Source: Leptasterias polaris (lineage: Eukaryota; Echinodermata; Asteroidea; Forcipulatida; Asteriidae). Taken from it: a stretch of 64,000 nt of DNA. This document shows positions 12,383 through 21,127 of this stretch, piece after piece (position 1 is the first letter of the stretch; each line of letters starts with the position of its first letter). The notes under the pieces are model-generated. The model did no database searches, was not told the origin of the DNA, and was given only the letters and a program-made list of their open reading frames with translations. The DNA is taken from positions 1 through 64,000 of the forward strand of contig JAZGTN010000069.1 in assembly GCA_037783415.1 (NCBI GenBank). The letters run 5' to 3'. The position numbers were made by a program, and so were the translations under genes.

Positions 12383-13719
12383 CATATGGAAACGTTGCGG
12401 CCAAAAATACGCGCAGTGTTTGTAAACAGGCGCGCTCCATATACTTTTCCCCCATTTTTCAGCTTCAAACCCGAATATCTTTCGTTCTTTGTAATAAATC
12501 TTCACAGTTCAAACACATTTAATTAGGAAAATAATTCCTTTTCATTTGTATGGTAATTTAAACGAATTTAATTGTGACTTTAGACCGGACTGGGGTGATT
12601 TAAAAAGAGACCAGATGCACTTTTAACGCTGCGTGTCCCACCTAATGTGTTGCTTGCTTTATTCAGAAAAGTGAAACAGCGCCATCCGCCGGTCGATTTT
12701 TTCAGTTCAAACAGTATTCGCACCAGAATCAATACATTTTCAAGTGATGTTAAGTGTTTGCTGATTGGATGAGATTCAGTTCCGGACTTTTAATCACCAA
12801 TAAGAACTAAGCTTTAATAAATACATAGCGTGGTTGTGTGTACGTGCGCGCGTGCCCACACACAAGGACTGACCTACCCAATGGACGAGAATCGTGGAGG
12901 CAGTGTTTACAAGGTAAATTTGTGCATAAGTCTTGAGAGTTTTACCTACAAGTTTATGTTACTATTACAACGATTAAATACAGGTTATTTTGGTAGTAAA
13001 ATCGGTAAAGTTGCATTTACAAACGACTGTTAAAAAGCAAAGGTAAAAAGTTTGTAATGCAGTCGATGAAACTTTTTTTTAAGTACGTGCAATAGCGATC
13101 GATAACGTCGATCCCATTTTACGCGTGGGTATGTTGCAAACTAGTACAGTAACTCAACAGAGTACAGTAGTGTCACACACAGTAGTGTTTCCACACAGTA
13201 GTGTGTAAACAAAAAATGACAAGAACGATGATTACAAATACACTTAAAGTTATTCTTGTTCCGAGTCGTAGCTCTTGTCCAATGTCACGTCCCTTCTAAA
13301 CTAAAGTTTAGATACAAATTTATGTTGACAAGGCCAAGGGCAAGGCAAGGTGTGTAATTTAAAGCTAAACATATTGTTTTTAACTTTTTTCGCGTTTTGT
13401 ATTAATTGCTCATGTTCAACTTGGATAGTTCCTAATCTTAGTACTAAATCAAATTTGTATGTGAACACAGAACTTTCTAAAACAATTAAGAGCATATAAA
13501 GTCAAACTACGACATTTATATTACAACTCTCTTTTACCCCAATCGTCACTCCCCGTTTTTTTTTTATGAAGACAAACTCTCCCCTCATTGCTGCTTGCTG
13601 CGCGCGTGGTCACCCCCGGGTAATAATAGTAGTGTCCATTTACTGCTCCAGAGTCCGCGCGCGCCCGCGCTTTATGCACAGTGCGGGGTGGCCAAAAACA
13701 GCTGAAACGTTTCCATATG
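12383..13719. mobile_element. 1.3-kb TIR element inserted in the satellite
   Basis: The left end CATATGGAAACGTT (12383-12396) is exactly inverted at the right end (13706-13719). Removing the element rejoins a satellite monomer exactly (...AGACAA|TCACACTG...), so there is no target-site duplication. The interior holds a GC-rich end, two CCAAT-like boxes and an ATG exon with a splice donor, but no transposase. The superfamily is unknown. Confidence 0.75.
12757..12915 (+). promoter_or_regulatory. Candidate promoter and first exon inside the 1.3-kb element
   Basis: An inverted CCAAT (GATTGGAT, about 12765) and a direct CACCAATAAG (about 12796) precede a short leader. The leader contains an ATG (about 12881) opening MDENRGGSVYK, and then AAGGTAAAT, a plausible splice donor at about 12912. 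No downstream coding exon was found. This is inference from motifs only. Confidence 0.3.
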
Positions 13720-14134
13720 TCACACTGTCATAAAGTGTGCCCGCACTGTGTTCACACTGTGGGCAAGGAGAGGAAAATGTGAAAATGTCACACAGTGTGT
13801 TCACACTGTGGATTGATAGAAAACCACACTGTCATAAAGTGTGCCCACACTGTGTTCACACTGTGGGCAAGAAGAGGAACATCACACTAAACAAATCACA
13901 GTGTGTTCACAGAGTGGATGACTGGCAAACACTGTGTTCACACTGTGACGTAATAGTAAAATATTAACCACACTGTGTTCACAGTGTGACCACAGGGTCA
14001 AAATCACAGTGTGGAGCATTTAAATGTGGAAACACTGTGTTCACACTGTGAACAATCACACTATGAAGGTTCCACACTGTGTTATTACTGTGTACACACT
14101 ATGATCACAGTGTGAACACACTGTGGTGACGATG
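13720..14134. repeat. Continuation of the right satellite
   Basis: Two more CACACTGTCATAAAGTGTGCC monomers (13720-13885) are followed by degenerating CACAGTGTG/CACACTGTG palindromes up to the right TIR at 14135. Confidence 0.85.
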
Positions 14135-14152
14135 TGACATTTTCCTAAGGGG

Positions 14153-14874
14153 CATTCCAGTTGTTCAGGAACAACAATGTTTTCCACCAAGGATGCAGGG
14201 ATTGCATCATCGACGTAAATAGCAACCCCTCCACCTCGTTGATTATCACGACATTTAGAGAACAAATTGTAGCCTGGAATATCCATTGCTCCAATAGGTG
14301 AATTAGGGGGAAACCAGGTCTCAGTTATTACACCAATATCAACGTTGTTTTGTTGGAACAGAACTTGCATTTCATCAAATTTATTCATTAATGATTGGGC
14401 ATTGGTCAAAAAAATTGATGGTAGATTTCTTGAATTGGTCCGGTGTCCACTGATGTCGTTATTTTCATTATTGATGGCAATCGGAATGTCAATTAAAGTT
14501 CTAGGTCTACTATTGTGCAGAATTCTTGGGGTGTACTTTCTGACAGTGTTAATAACAGAAATGTAGCTCTTACGACGTCCACCTCTGCAACCACGGCGCT
14601 TTATTAGAAGACCAAGTGACTTTAATCTGTTTTTTAATTGGCTGCTCAATGGTGACCCATAATATGGATTCGTATTGATTCTCCTTGGGCATAATGACAG
14701 AAGTTCAAGTGAAGTATAGCTGCATCTTCTGTTTTGATCAAATACTGACCTAGGCGGTGAGTGAGCAGTACTGGCAGATCTAATCAAACTTACATCGGGT
14801 ACATGACTTACAGTTAAGTTGGCCATGGTGTTGGTTTGATGCCAGGAACAATGGATTTTTGTGCTAGTGTTAGT
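14153..14874 (-). pseudogene. LINE ORF2, middle piece: N-terminal half of endonuclease
   Basis: Reading down from 14874 the frame is open. A basic Ser-rich linker (YGSPLSSQLKNRLKSLGL) leads into the apurinic-type endonuclease, with IFLTNAQSLMNKFDEM, the catalytic-Glu block GVITETWF, and RGGGVAIYV, ending at VPEQLEC. The next residues, IWVKVRP, are found at 3211 downwards, so insertion 1 separates the two halves of one domain. Upstream the frame continues from the piece at 27184-27528 (NPGPTAFTGV, then TNTSTKI) across insertion 2. The exact reading continuity on both sides shows that this is one LINE copy, not three independent fragments. It cannot be functional in this state. Confidence 0.92.
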
Positions 14875-14877
14875 ACT

Positions 14878-15110
14878 CTCTTAATGTAAAAGAGTGAAAA
14901 CTTCACTCTCCCCCTCGAGTGATATACAGTTCGCTCTTTTGTGAGTGAACTTCGCTCCGAAACGAGTGGGAAAATACAGCACGTCGCTCTTTTGGGGACT
15001 TAAGTCAACCCACTCTTTATCGAGTGAGCTTTTACACCACTCTATATTTGGAGCGATTAGATACTCACTCTTTTTGGAGTGAAAACAACAGTCACGGGCA
15101 GGGGTATTCC
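14878..15110. repeat. Left sub-terminal CACTC/GAGTG repeats of insertion 2
   Basis: More than ten CACTC or GAGTG pentamers in alternating orientation, often as CACTCTTTT or AAAGAGTG, are spaced irregularly over 230 bases. They resemble binding-site arrays next to DNA transposon ends. Confidence 0.8.
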
Positions 15111-15276
15111 AGGCCCGATCCATCCGAGTGAATCTCGCGAAAACGCTTTAAAAAAATGTAAAATATATATTAAAACAAATTGTAGGCAAGACTTGTATAG
15201 TTGGTGTAGTTATTCAAAACGTGTGTAACAATTTTGTTTCAAAGCTAATTTTAATTTTTAATGTCTACTTCACTCT

Positions 15277-15428
15277 ACTTACCTGTAGAGCGAATACTAC
15301 AATTGCATTGTTCCCTATGCCGGCAGGCAAAAGGCTAAGAGTTTTACACACAATAGCGCCCTCTGGTGTCCGACCCCGACGCCCTGCGACATGCGCACTA
15401 CGTCAGCTTCCTCTTTTTCTCTTAGCGC
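15277..15428. repeat. DIRS left inverted terminal repeat
   Basis: About 150 bases match the reverse complement of 23703-23850 almost perfectly, from TTACCTGTAGAGCG to GTCAGCTTCCTCTTTT. The arm includes GCGCCCTCTGGTGT (15356-15369). Confidence 0.9.
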
Positions 15429-15582
15429 AGGCACAGGTTACATGTGAGTTTAAGCCACGTAAAGAAATTTCATTAAATTTCATTAAATTTACGTGCTTAC
15501 TGCTTCGAGAAAGCTTGTTTCAAATAAAATATAGTTAAACTACAGTTTGTAGAGTTGTGTGTAGTTGTGTAGTGAGTGTAGA

Positions 15583-17728
15583 ATGAGTAATTCTAAGAAG
15601 TTGGGGAGGACAGGGCGTGTCAGAACCGGAGGGACTTGCGTTCCACCGGGACAGCCCGAGCCCTCGGGGATTTGCACCGGCGACACGTCGTCACCGCGGC
15701 TGCAATCCCCCGATCAGCTCCCCCAGCCACTACCGGCTGGCGGAGCTGAGGGACCCATTGGCCGAGCGAGGGACCTTGCGGCCCCATCGTCTCCGACCAG
15801 CGTGAATGGGTCCACCCAACCGAAGGGGAAATGCCCCGGTATTAAGACAAAGAAGTTGTCGGATACCGCGGCTGTACCCAAAAGAGGGCGGTCAGTCAAG
15901 CGTGACTCGGTTGCAGAGCCCACCATGACTGACCACGGAGCTATAAAAGCCCCCTCTTTGGAGCATTTACAGCCAGAGGGAATAATACCCCTCCACGGCT
16001 CAATGCGCCCAGACCCTCCCGATGCCATCGTGAACTCCGCGGTGCCTAGGGACGGGCTCTTGTACGGCCGCCTCGACCGCACAGCGCCTGCCTACGCCAT
16101 CGGGCTTGGAGCACTGTCGGCCGCCCAGGCCATTGGACACAGAGAACAGGTCCCATGGGGCCCCCTTGGGGCGATACTCCCCGGGAGCCAGCCCTCCACA
16201 GCGGGTTTTTCCCGCTGCTCGGGCATCCCCGTGACCCAGGTGACCTCCGAGGCTTCCTCGGAGTCCACCCGACGCTCTTCCAAGAAAAAGAAGAGCAAAA
16301 AGGCCCGCCGTTCTCGTCGTTCATCTTCGAGCTCGAGCGGGTCCCCGGGACGGTCCCACCATGCCAAACGCAACAGGGGTGGGGACCCGATCTCCCGTGA
16401 TGATTTTCTGGAGGCCTTTCACACTCTGGCCGCCTCAATTTTGGGCCGGGGACAAGGCCCCCCTGACTCGGTCACCTCACAGGTGCCCCTTAGTCACTAT
16501 GGCCACGGCTGGATGACGCCGGGCCAACGGAGCCTACCACACACGGCTAGCCGTGCTCCGGAGTCCCCCCCAGGCCGGCAGCCCCCGCCCGCCGGTCACC
16601 ACGGCCAGGGGCGCGTGACTGCAGGCCAGCGGGTAGTGCCACACACGGCCCCCCGCATGATAGCATCCCCGCCAGGCATCAGCCTGCACCCGTCGGCGTC
16701 CTTTGAGTCGGATCACGGCTCATCGGAACACCGTGACGGTGCCATCTCACCAGCGGTGTATGACTCGGAGGCATCTCGGCCTCCTGACTCGGCCAACTCG
16801 GCCGAGGAAGACGCCGAGTTAGTCCACTCTGTCCAGCGCCTTTCGATCTCCGAGACCGAACTGCATCTAGTCCAGAGGGACATGATAAGAGTCCTCGAAC
16901 TCCCCGCTGACCCCGAACCCCCTCCTCCGGAACATCAATCGTTCATTAGGAGATCGGGTCCGGCTGAAGCGCCCAAGGCCTTCCCTGTGATGCCCTTGGA
17001 TCGCGTGTGTGTGGACCGAATGGACGGGGTGCCTGCCGGACTCGGCCACCGACAAATTAGCCGCCGACAGAGGATCGGCGTCCTCCAAACTCCCGTTTGC
17101 GGACAAGACCCGCGGGAAGTTGGAAGACGTCGCCCGGAAGATGGACCGTTCGGCACGCATGGGCATGCGTGCTACCTCCTTCCTCCTGCTACTCTCCGAG
17201 TATCTGGCACTGGGATGTGAGGAAGATTCAGTGGTGCCAGCCGATATGATGGTGGCTGCCCTCCACTGTCTGGACAATGGTCTACGGTCAGTCTTGGACC
17301 AGTTCACCAGAGTGTCGACCCTGGCGACTACAACGCGCCGAGCCAACGTGCTCGATGCGCTGTTTCTCCCATCACCGGGGGCGCGTAAGCGCCTCGATGA
17401 TCTCCCACTCTCAGGGCCGGATTTGTTTGCTGGAAAGTTCCAGGAATCCATGGAGGCCGAGGCTAAACGCCTCAAGGCCACGGATAAAATCAACCTCAAG
17501 AAGCCTCAACCCCCGGCCCCCAAAGCCGCGGGTAGGGCGAGGAAGCAGACGGCCGTTACCATCCCACGACGCCGCCCGCAAAAGGCGACCCGGGGCAGCT
17601 TTCGTGGCCGTACCGATAACACCGCCGGCCCACGCTTCACGCAGCCCCAACCCGGACAACAACGTGCCCAGTCGGGCCGCGGTTTCCGTGCGCCCACCCC
17701 CCGATATACGGGGGCGTGGCGCAAGTGA
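15583..17728 (+). CDS. DIRS Gag-like protein, split over two frames
   Basis: The ATG at 15583 opens a Pro/Ser/Gly-rich, basic protein that stays open to a stop at 17220. It includes a Lys/Arg/Ser-rich stretch (KKKKSKKARRSRRSSSSS, about residue 230). The C-terminal part is in the next frame (open 17009-17728): it contains FLLLLSEYLALG, then a DLFAGKFQE...EAKRLKATDKINLKK block and an Arg/Gly/Gln-rich end (GRGFRAPTPRYTGAWRK). The second DIRS copy (63390-64000, minus) conserves the same C-terminal blocks, so that frame is the real one. A +1 shift is therefore needed somewhere near 16980-17030. It may be a disabling indel or a natural frame change. The 3' end overlaps the start of the RT frame. 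Role by family: nucleocapsid-like, RNA binding. Confidence 0.65.
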
Positions 17729-19802
17729 TGGGCCGGTCTCCTGGCGACCTCCCGCCGACGGACCCGTGGGAGGCCGCCTTCAGGAGTTTATGGGGTCCTG
17801 GGGCCAGGTTACCTCCGACGGGTGGGTTCTCGAAACGATCAGCCGCGGTTACGCGCTCGAGTTTACGAGAACCCCCCCATCGGACATGCTCAATCGGCCG
17901 ACACCTGTCCCGTCCGACATGTCAAAGCGCCGCGCTCTCGAGGCGGAGATCAACACTCTCCTCCAGAAGCGGGCGGTGCGGATCGTCCCCCGATCGGGGG
18001 CTCGGACGGGCTTCATGTCAGTTTTCTTCTTGACACCCAAGAAGAAGGAGGCTGGCGTTTGGCGCCCGATTTTGAATCTAAAGCCCCTCAACAAATTCAT
18101 ACGTCCGAAGCGTTTCCGCATGGAGACGCTGAGGACCATACTGGGGTCAATAATTACACCCGCGTGGGCGGCAAGTCTGGACCTGAAGGACGCTTATCTT
18201 CACGTACCGATCAGGCCGGAGCACCGCAAATTCTTACGTTTCCAGTACAACGATACCCTGTACGAATTTGTGGTGCTCCCGTTCGGACTTTCTACCGCAC
18301 CGCGGGTTTTCACCCGGATCGCAAAGTCGATCGGGGCGGCTCTGCGGAGGCGAGGCATCATGCTATTCATGTACCTCGACGATTGGCTGGTCGTGGGCCG
18401 TTCTCGGGAGGAAACGGAAGCGGCGCTCCAGCTAACCTGGCGTCTAGCTTCCGACCTCGGATTCATCATCAACACCGAGAAATCGCACCCCACCCCCTCG
18501 CAGGTTCCCACCTTTTTGGGTGCGTGTCTCGACCTTCGCAGGGGGCTGGCCCGCCCTTCGGAAGACCGTCTGTCGAACCTTCGACAGTGCGTCTCCCTCT
18601 TCCTCCCAGCGGTGGTGGCTCCGGCTCTGGCCTGGCTCAGGCTGTTGGGCCTTATGGCCAGCATGGTGGATTTGGTAGACTTTTGCAGGCTGAGGATGAG
18701 GCCTATTCAGCTTCACCTGCTCTCTGTCTACAAGCCCATCCGGCATCCTATCCACCATCCGGTGCCCACTACGCCATGGCTGGTCCCCCACCTTCGTTGG
18801 TGGCTAGCCGAGGCGAACATCGCGCAGGGCCGCGCCTTCCGCCCGCCCCGTCCGTTAGTGACAGTCACTACCGACGCGTCGCTACACGGATGGGGGGCGA
18901 CCCTACACCCGAAAGAGGTCGCAGGTGTATGGGGTCCCGAACACCAGTCGTCCCACATCAACGTCTTGGAAATGTTGGCAGTCTCCAACGCACTGCAACA
19001 TTTCCAAGCAGACGTCAAAGGACGAGCGGTCCTGGTGAGATGCGACAATGCCACGGTGGTGGCTTACATCAATCACCAGGGGGGTACTCGGTCGGGCCGG
19101 CTGTGTGCACTGACGTGGGTCCTCGTCCTTTGGTGCATACGCCACGAGATAGCACTGTCGGCAGTCCACATCGCGGGCATAGAGAACGTCACAGCCGACG
19201 CTCTCTCCAGGGGCTGGATCGCCCCGACGGAGTGGTCTCTGCTCCCGCAAGTGGCCCGGTCGCTCTTCCAACTGATCGACCGGCCCCACGTGGACTTGTT
19301 CGCCTCCCATGCGAACAACCAGCTGCCGGTTTACTGCGCAAGGGGTCCAGACCCCAACGCGTGGCAGATCGACGCACTGGCAGTGCAGTGGGACGGCCTA
19401 TTGGCCTATGCGTTCCCGCCCATCTCCCTCATTTCTCGGGTGCTGACCAAGATCGAGCAGGAGGACTGCCGAGTCCTCCTCATAGCCCCGTTCTGGCCCC
19501 GCCAGCCGTGGTTTCCCCGGATCATCAGGCTCCTGGTTCACCGCCCGGTGATCCTACCGAGGCGAGCGGATATCCTATATCAGCCCAGCTCGGGGAGGAT
19601 TCACTCGGCTCCGGGGGATCTTCACCTGACCTGTTGGGTACTATCACGAGATCCCTCCGCTCAGCAGGCCTTTCGCGACGGGCTGCGACTGTCGCAGCTC
19701 ACTCGCGCCGAGCCTCCACCAGAAAGGTATATGAGAGCCGACTACGCCATTTCCTTAAATGGTGTAGACGGAAATCCCTCCGTCCCCCCAATACTTCTGT
19801 AG
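17277..19802 (+). CDS. DIRS reverse transcriptase - RNase H
   Basis: The frame is open throughout 17277-19802. The true start is unclear, and the first part overlaps the Gag frame. The domain proper starts near 17740. RT blocks are TGFMSVFFLTPKKK, GVWRPILNLKPLN, SLDLKDAYLHVP, LPFGLSTAPRVFTRI and the catalytic MYLDDWLVVG (YLDD at 18372-18383). RNase H follows with TTDASLHGWG, INVLEMLAV, RCDNATVVAYINHQGG and NVTADALSRG, carrying the expected acidic residues. Its end (after about 19640) runs in an alternative frame over the start of the recombinase. By family, this protein copies the element RNA into DNA and removes the RNA strand. All catalytic motifs look intact. RNase H is repeated downstream in the triplicated units. 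Confidence 0.9.
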   Translation: MVYGQSWTSSPECRPWRLQRAEPTCSMRCFSHHRGRVSASMISHSQGRICLLESSRNPWRPRLNASRPRIKSTSRSLNPRPPKPRVGRGSRRPLPSHDAARKRRPGAAFVAVPITPPAHASRSPNPDNNVPSRAAVSVRPPPDIRGRGASDGPVSWRPPADGPVGGRLQEFMGSWGQVTSDGWVLETISRGYALEFTRTPPSDMLNRPTPVPSDMSKRRALEAEINTLLQKRAVRIVPRSGARTGFMSVFFLTPKKKEAGVWRPILNLKPLNKFIRPKRFRMETLRTILGSIITPAWAASLDLKDAYLHVPIRPEHRKFLRFQYNDTLYEFVVLPFGLSTAPRVFTRIAKSIGAALRRRGIMLFMYLDDWLVVGRSREETEAALQLTWRLASDLGFIINTEKSHPTPSQVPTFLGACLDLRRGLARPSEDRLSNLRQCVSLFLPAVVAPALAWLRLLGLMASMVDLVDFCRLRMRPIQLHLLSVYKPIRHPIHHPVPTTPWLVPHLRWWLAEANIAQGRAFRPPRPLVTVTTDASLHGWGATLHPKEVAGVWGPEHQSSHINVLEMLAVSNALQHFQADVKGRAVLVRCDNATVVAYINHQGGTRSGRLCALTWVLVLWCIRHEIALSAVHIAGIENVTADALSRGWIAPTEWSLLPQVARSLFQLIDRPHVDLFASHANNQLPVYCARGPDPNAWQIDALAVQWDGLLAYAFPPISLISRVLTKIEQEDCRVLLIAPFWPRQPWFPRIIRLLVHRPVILPRRADILYQPSSGRIHSAPGDLHLTCWVLSRDPSAQQAFRDGLRLSQLTRAEPPPERYMRADYAISLNGVDGNPSVPPILL

Positions 19803-21127
19803 GGGAGGTTGGGGATTTCCTCTTATACCTTTTTGACAGCGGCCTCTCGACGGGCACGGTAAAAAATTACCGGTCGGCCGTCGCCGCAATACATATGGGC
19901 TTCCCAGACGGTTCTTCCGTCTCGGATAACCGGGCGATCAGCCAACTGATCAAGGGGATGTTCGTCACTCGTCCCCCGGTACGCAAACTAGTTCCGTCCT
20001 GGGACCTCTTTAGCGTTCTATCGACTTTGGCAAAACACCCCTTCGAACCAATGGACTGTTCCACGCTATTGCAACTCTCCATTAAGGTTTCATTCCTGTT
20101 GGCGGTTGCTACATCCCGGCGTTGGTGGCTAGCCGAGGCGAACATCGCGCAGGGCCGCGCCTTCCGCCCGCCCCGTCCGTTAGTGACAGTCACTACCGAC
20201 GCGTCGCTACACGGATGGGGGGCGACCCTACACCCGAAAGAGGTCGCAGGTGTATGGGGTCCCGAACACCAGTCGTCCCACATCAACGTCTTGGAAATGT
20301 TGGCAGTCTCCAACGCACTGCAACATTTCCAAGCAGACGTCAAAGGACGAGCGGTCCTGGTGAGATGCGACAATGCCACGGTGGTGGCTTACATCAATCA
20401 CCAGGGGGGTACTCGGTCGGGCCGGCTGTGTGCACTGACGTGGGTCCTCGTCCTTTGGTGCATACGCCACGAGATAGCACTGTCGGCAGTCCACATCGCG
20501 GGCATAGAGAACGTCACAGCCGACGCTCTCTCCAGGGGCTGGATCGCCCCGACGGAGTGGTCTCTGCTCCCGCAAGTGGCCCGGTCGCTCTTCCAACTGA
20601 TCGACCGGCCCCACGTGGACTTGTTCGCCTCCCATGCGAACAACCAGCTGCCGGTTTACTGCGCAAGGGGTCCAGACCCCAACGCGTGGCAGATCGACGC
20701 ACTGGCAGTGCAGTGGGACGGCCTATTGGCCTATGCGTTCCCGCCCATCTCCCTCATTTCTCGGGTGCTGACCAAGATCGAGCAGGAGGACTGCCGAGTC
20801 CTCCTCATAGCCCCGTTCTGGCCCCGCCAGCCGTGGTTTCCCCGGATCATCAGGCTCCTGGTTCACCGCCCGGTGATCCTACCGAGGCGAGCGGATATCC
20901 TATATCAGCCCAGCTCGGGGAGGATTCACTCGGCTCCGGGGGATCTTCACCTGACCTGTTGGGTACTATCACGAGATCCCTCCGCTCAGCAGGCCTTTCG
21001 CGACGGGCTGCGACTGTCGCAGCTCACTCGCGCCGAGCCTCCACCAGAAAGGTATATGAGAGCCGACTACGCCATTTCCTTAAATGGTGTAGACGGAAAT
21101 CCCTCCGTCCCCCCAATACTTCTGTAG
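17822..21127 (+). pseudogene. Chimeric frame: recombinase N-half fused to RNase H (junction 1)
   Basis: This frame runs along the recombinase reading of unit 1 (RKVYESRLRHFLKWCRR and following) and crosses the duplication junction at about 20121. There VATSRR is followed directly by WWLAEANIAQG, and it then reads the RNase H of unit 2 in frame to 21127. Upstream of about 19640 it is only a shadow of RT. The chimera lacks the recombinase catalytic His-Arg and Tyr. It is a by-product of the 1325-bp triplication, whose length is not a multiple of three. Confidence 0.7.

Larger units (their letters stand above)
3212..14152. mobile_element. Giant satellite-ended TIR element (insertion 1 in the LINE)
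   Basis: The left end CCCCTTAGGAAAATGTCA (3212-3229) is matched by its exact reverse complement at the right end (14135-14152). The 10.9-kb segment splits the LINE endonuclease. Removing it rejoins ...ATG|CAT... and restores the reading E-C-I-W-V in the LINE frame, so the insertion boundary is precise. There is either no target duplication or a 2-bp GC; the palindromic ATGCAT target makes the two indistinguishable. Both ends are filled with short CACAGTG/CACTGTG palindromic repeats. No transposase-like reading frame was found inside, so the copy is probably non-autonomous or decayed. The superfamily is unassigned. Confidence 0.75.

Noticed and set aside
11688..12425. 245-codon frame with repeated CSHC...H...C pattern resembling zinc knuckles
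   Set aside because: The pattern is a translation of the 100-base satellite monomer. The spacing (CX2CX5HX4C) is not the standard CCHC spacing, and the frame continues only because the array unit has no stops.
15714..19377. Many long minus-strand frames opposite the first DIRS
   Set aside because: GC-rich shadow frames of the plus-strand Gag and RT-RNase H genes; no family resemblance.
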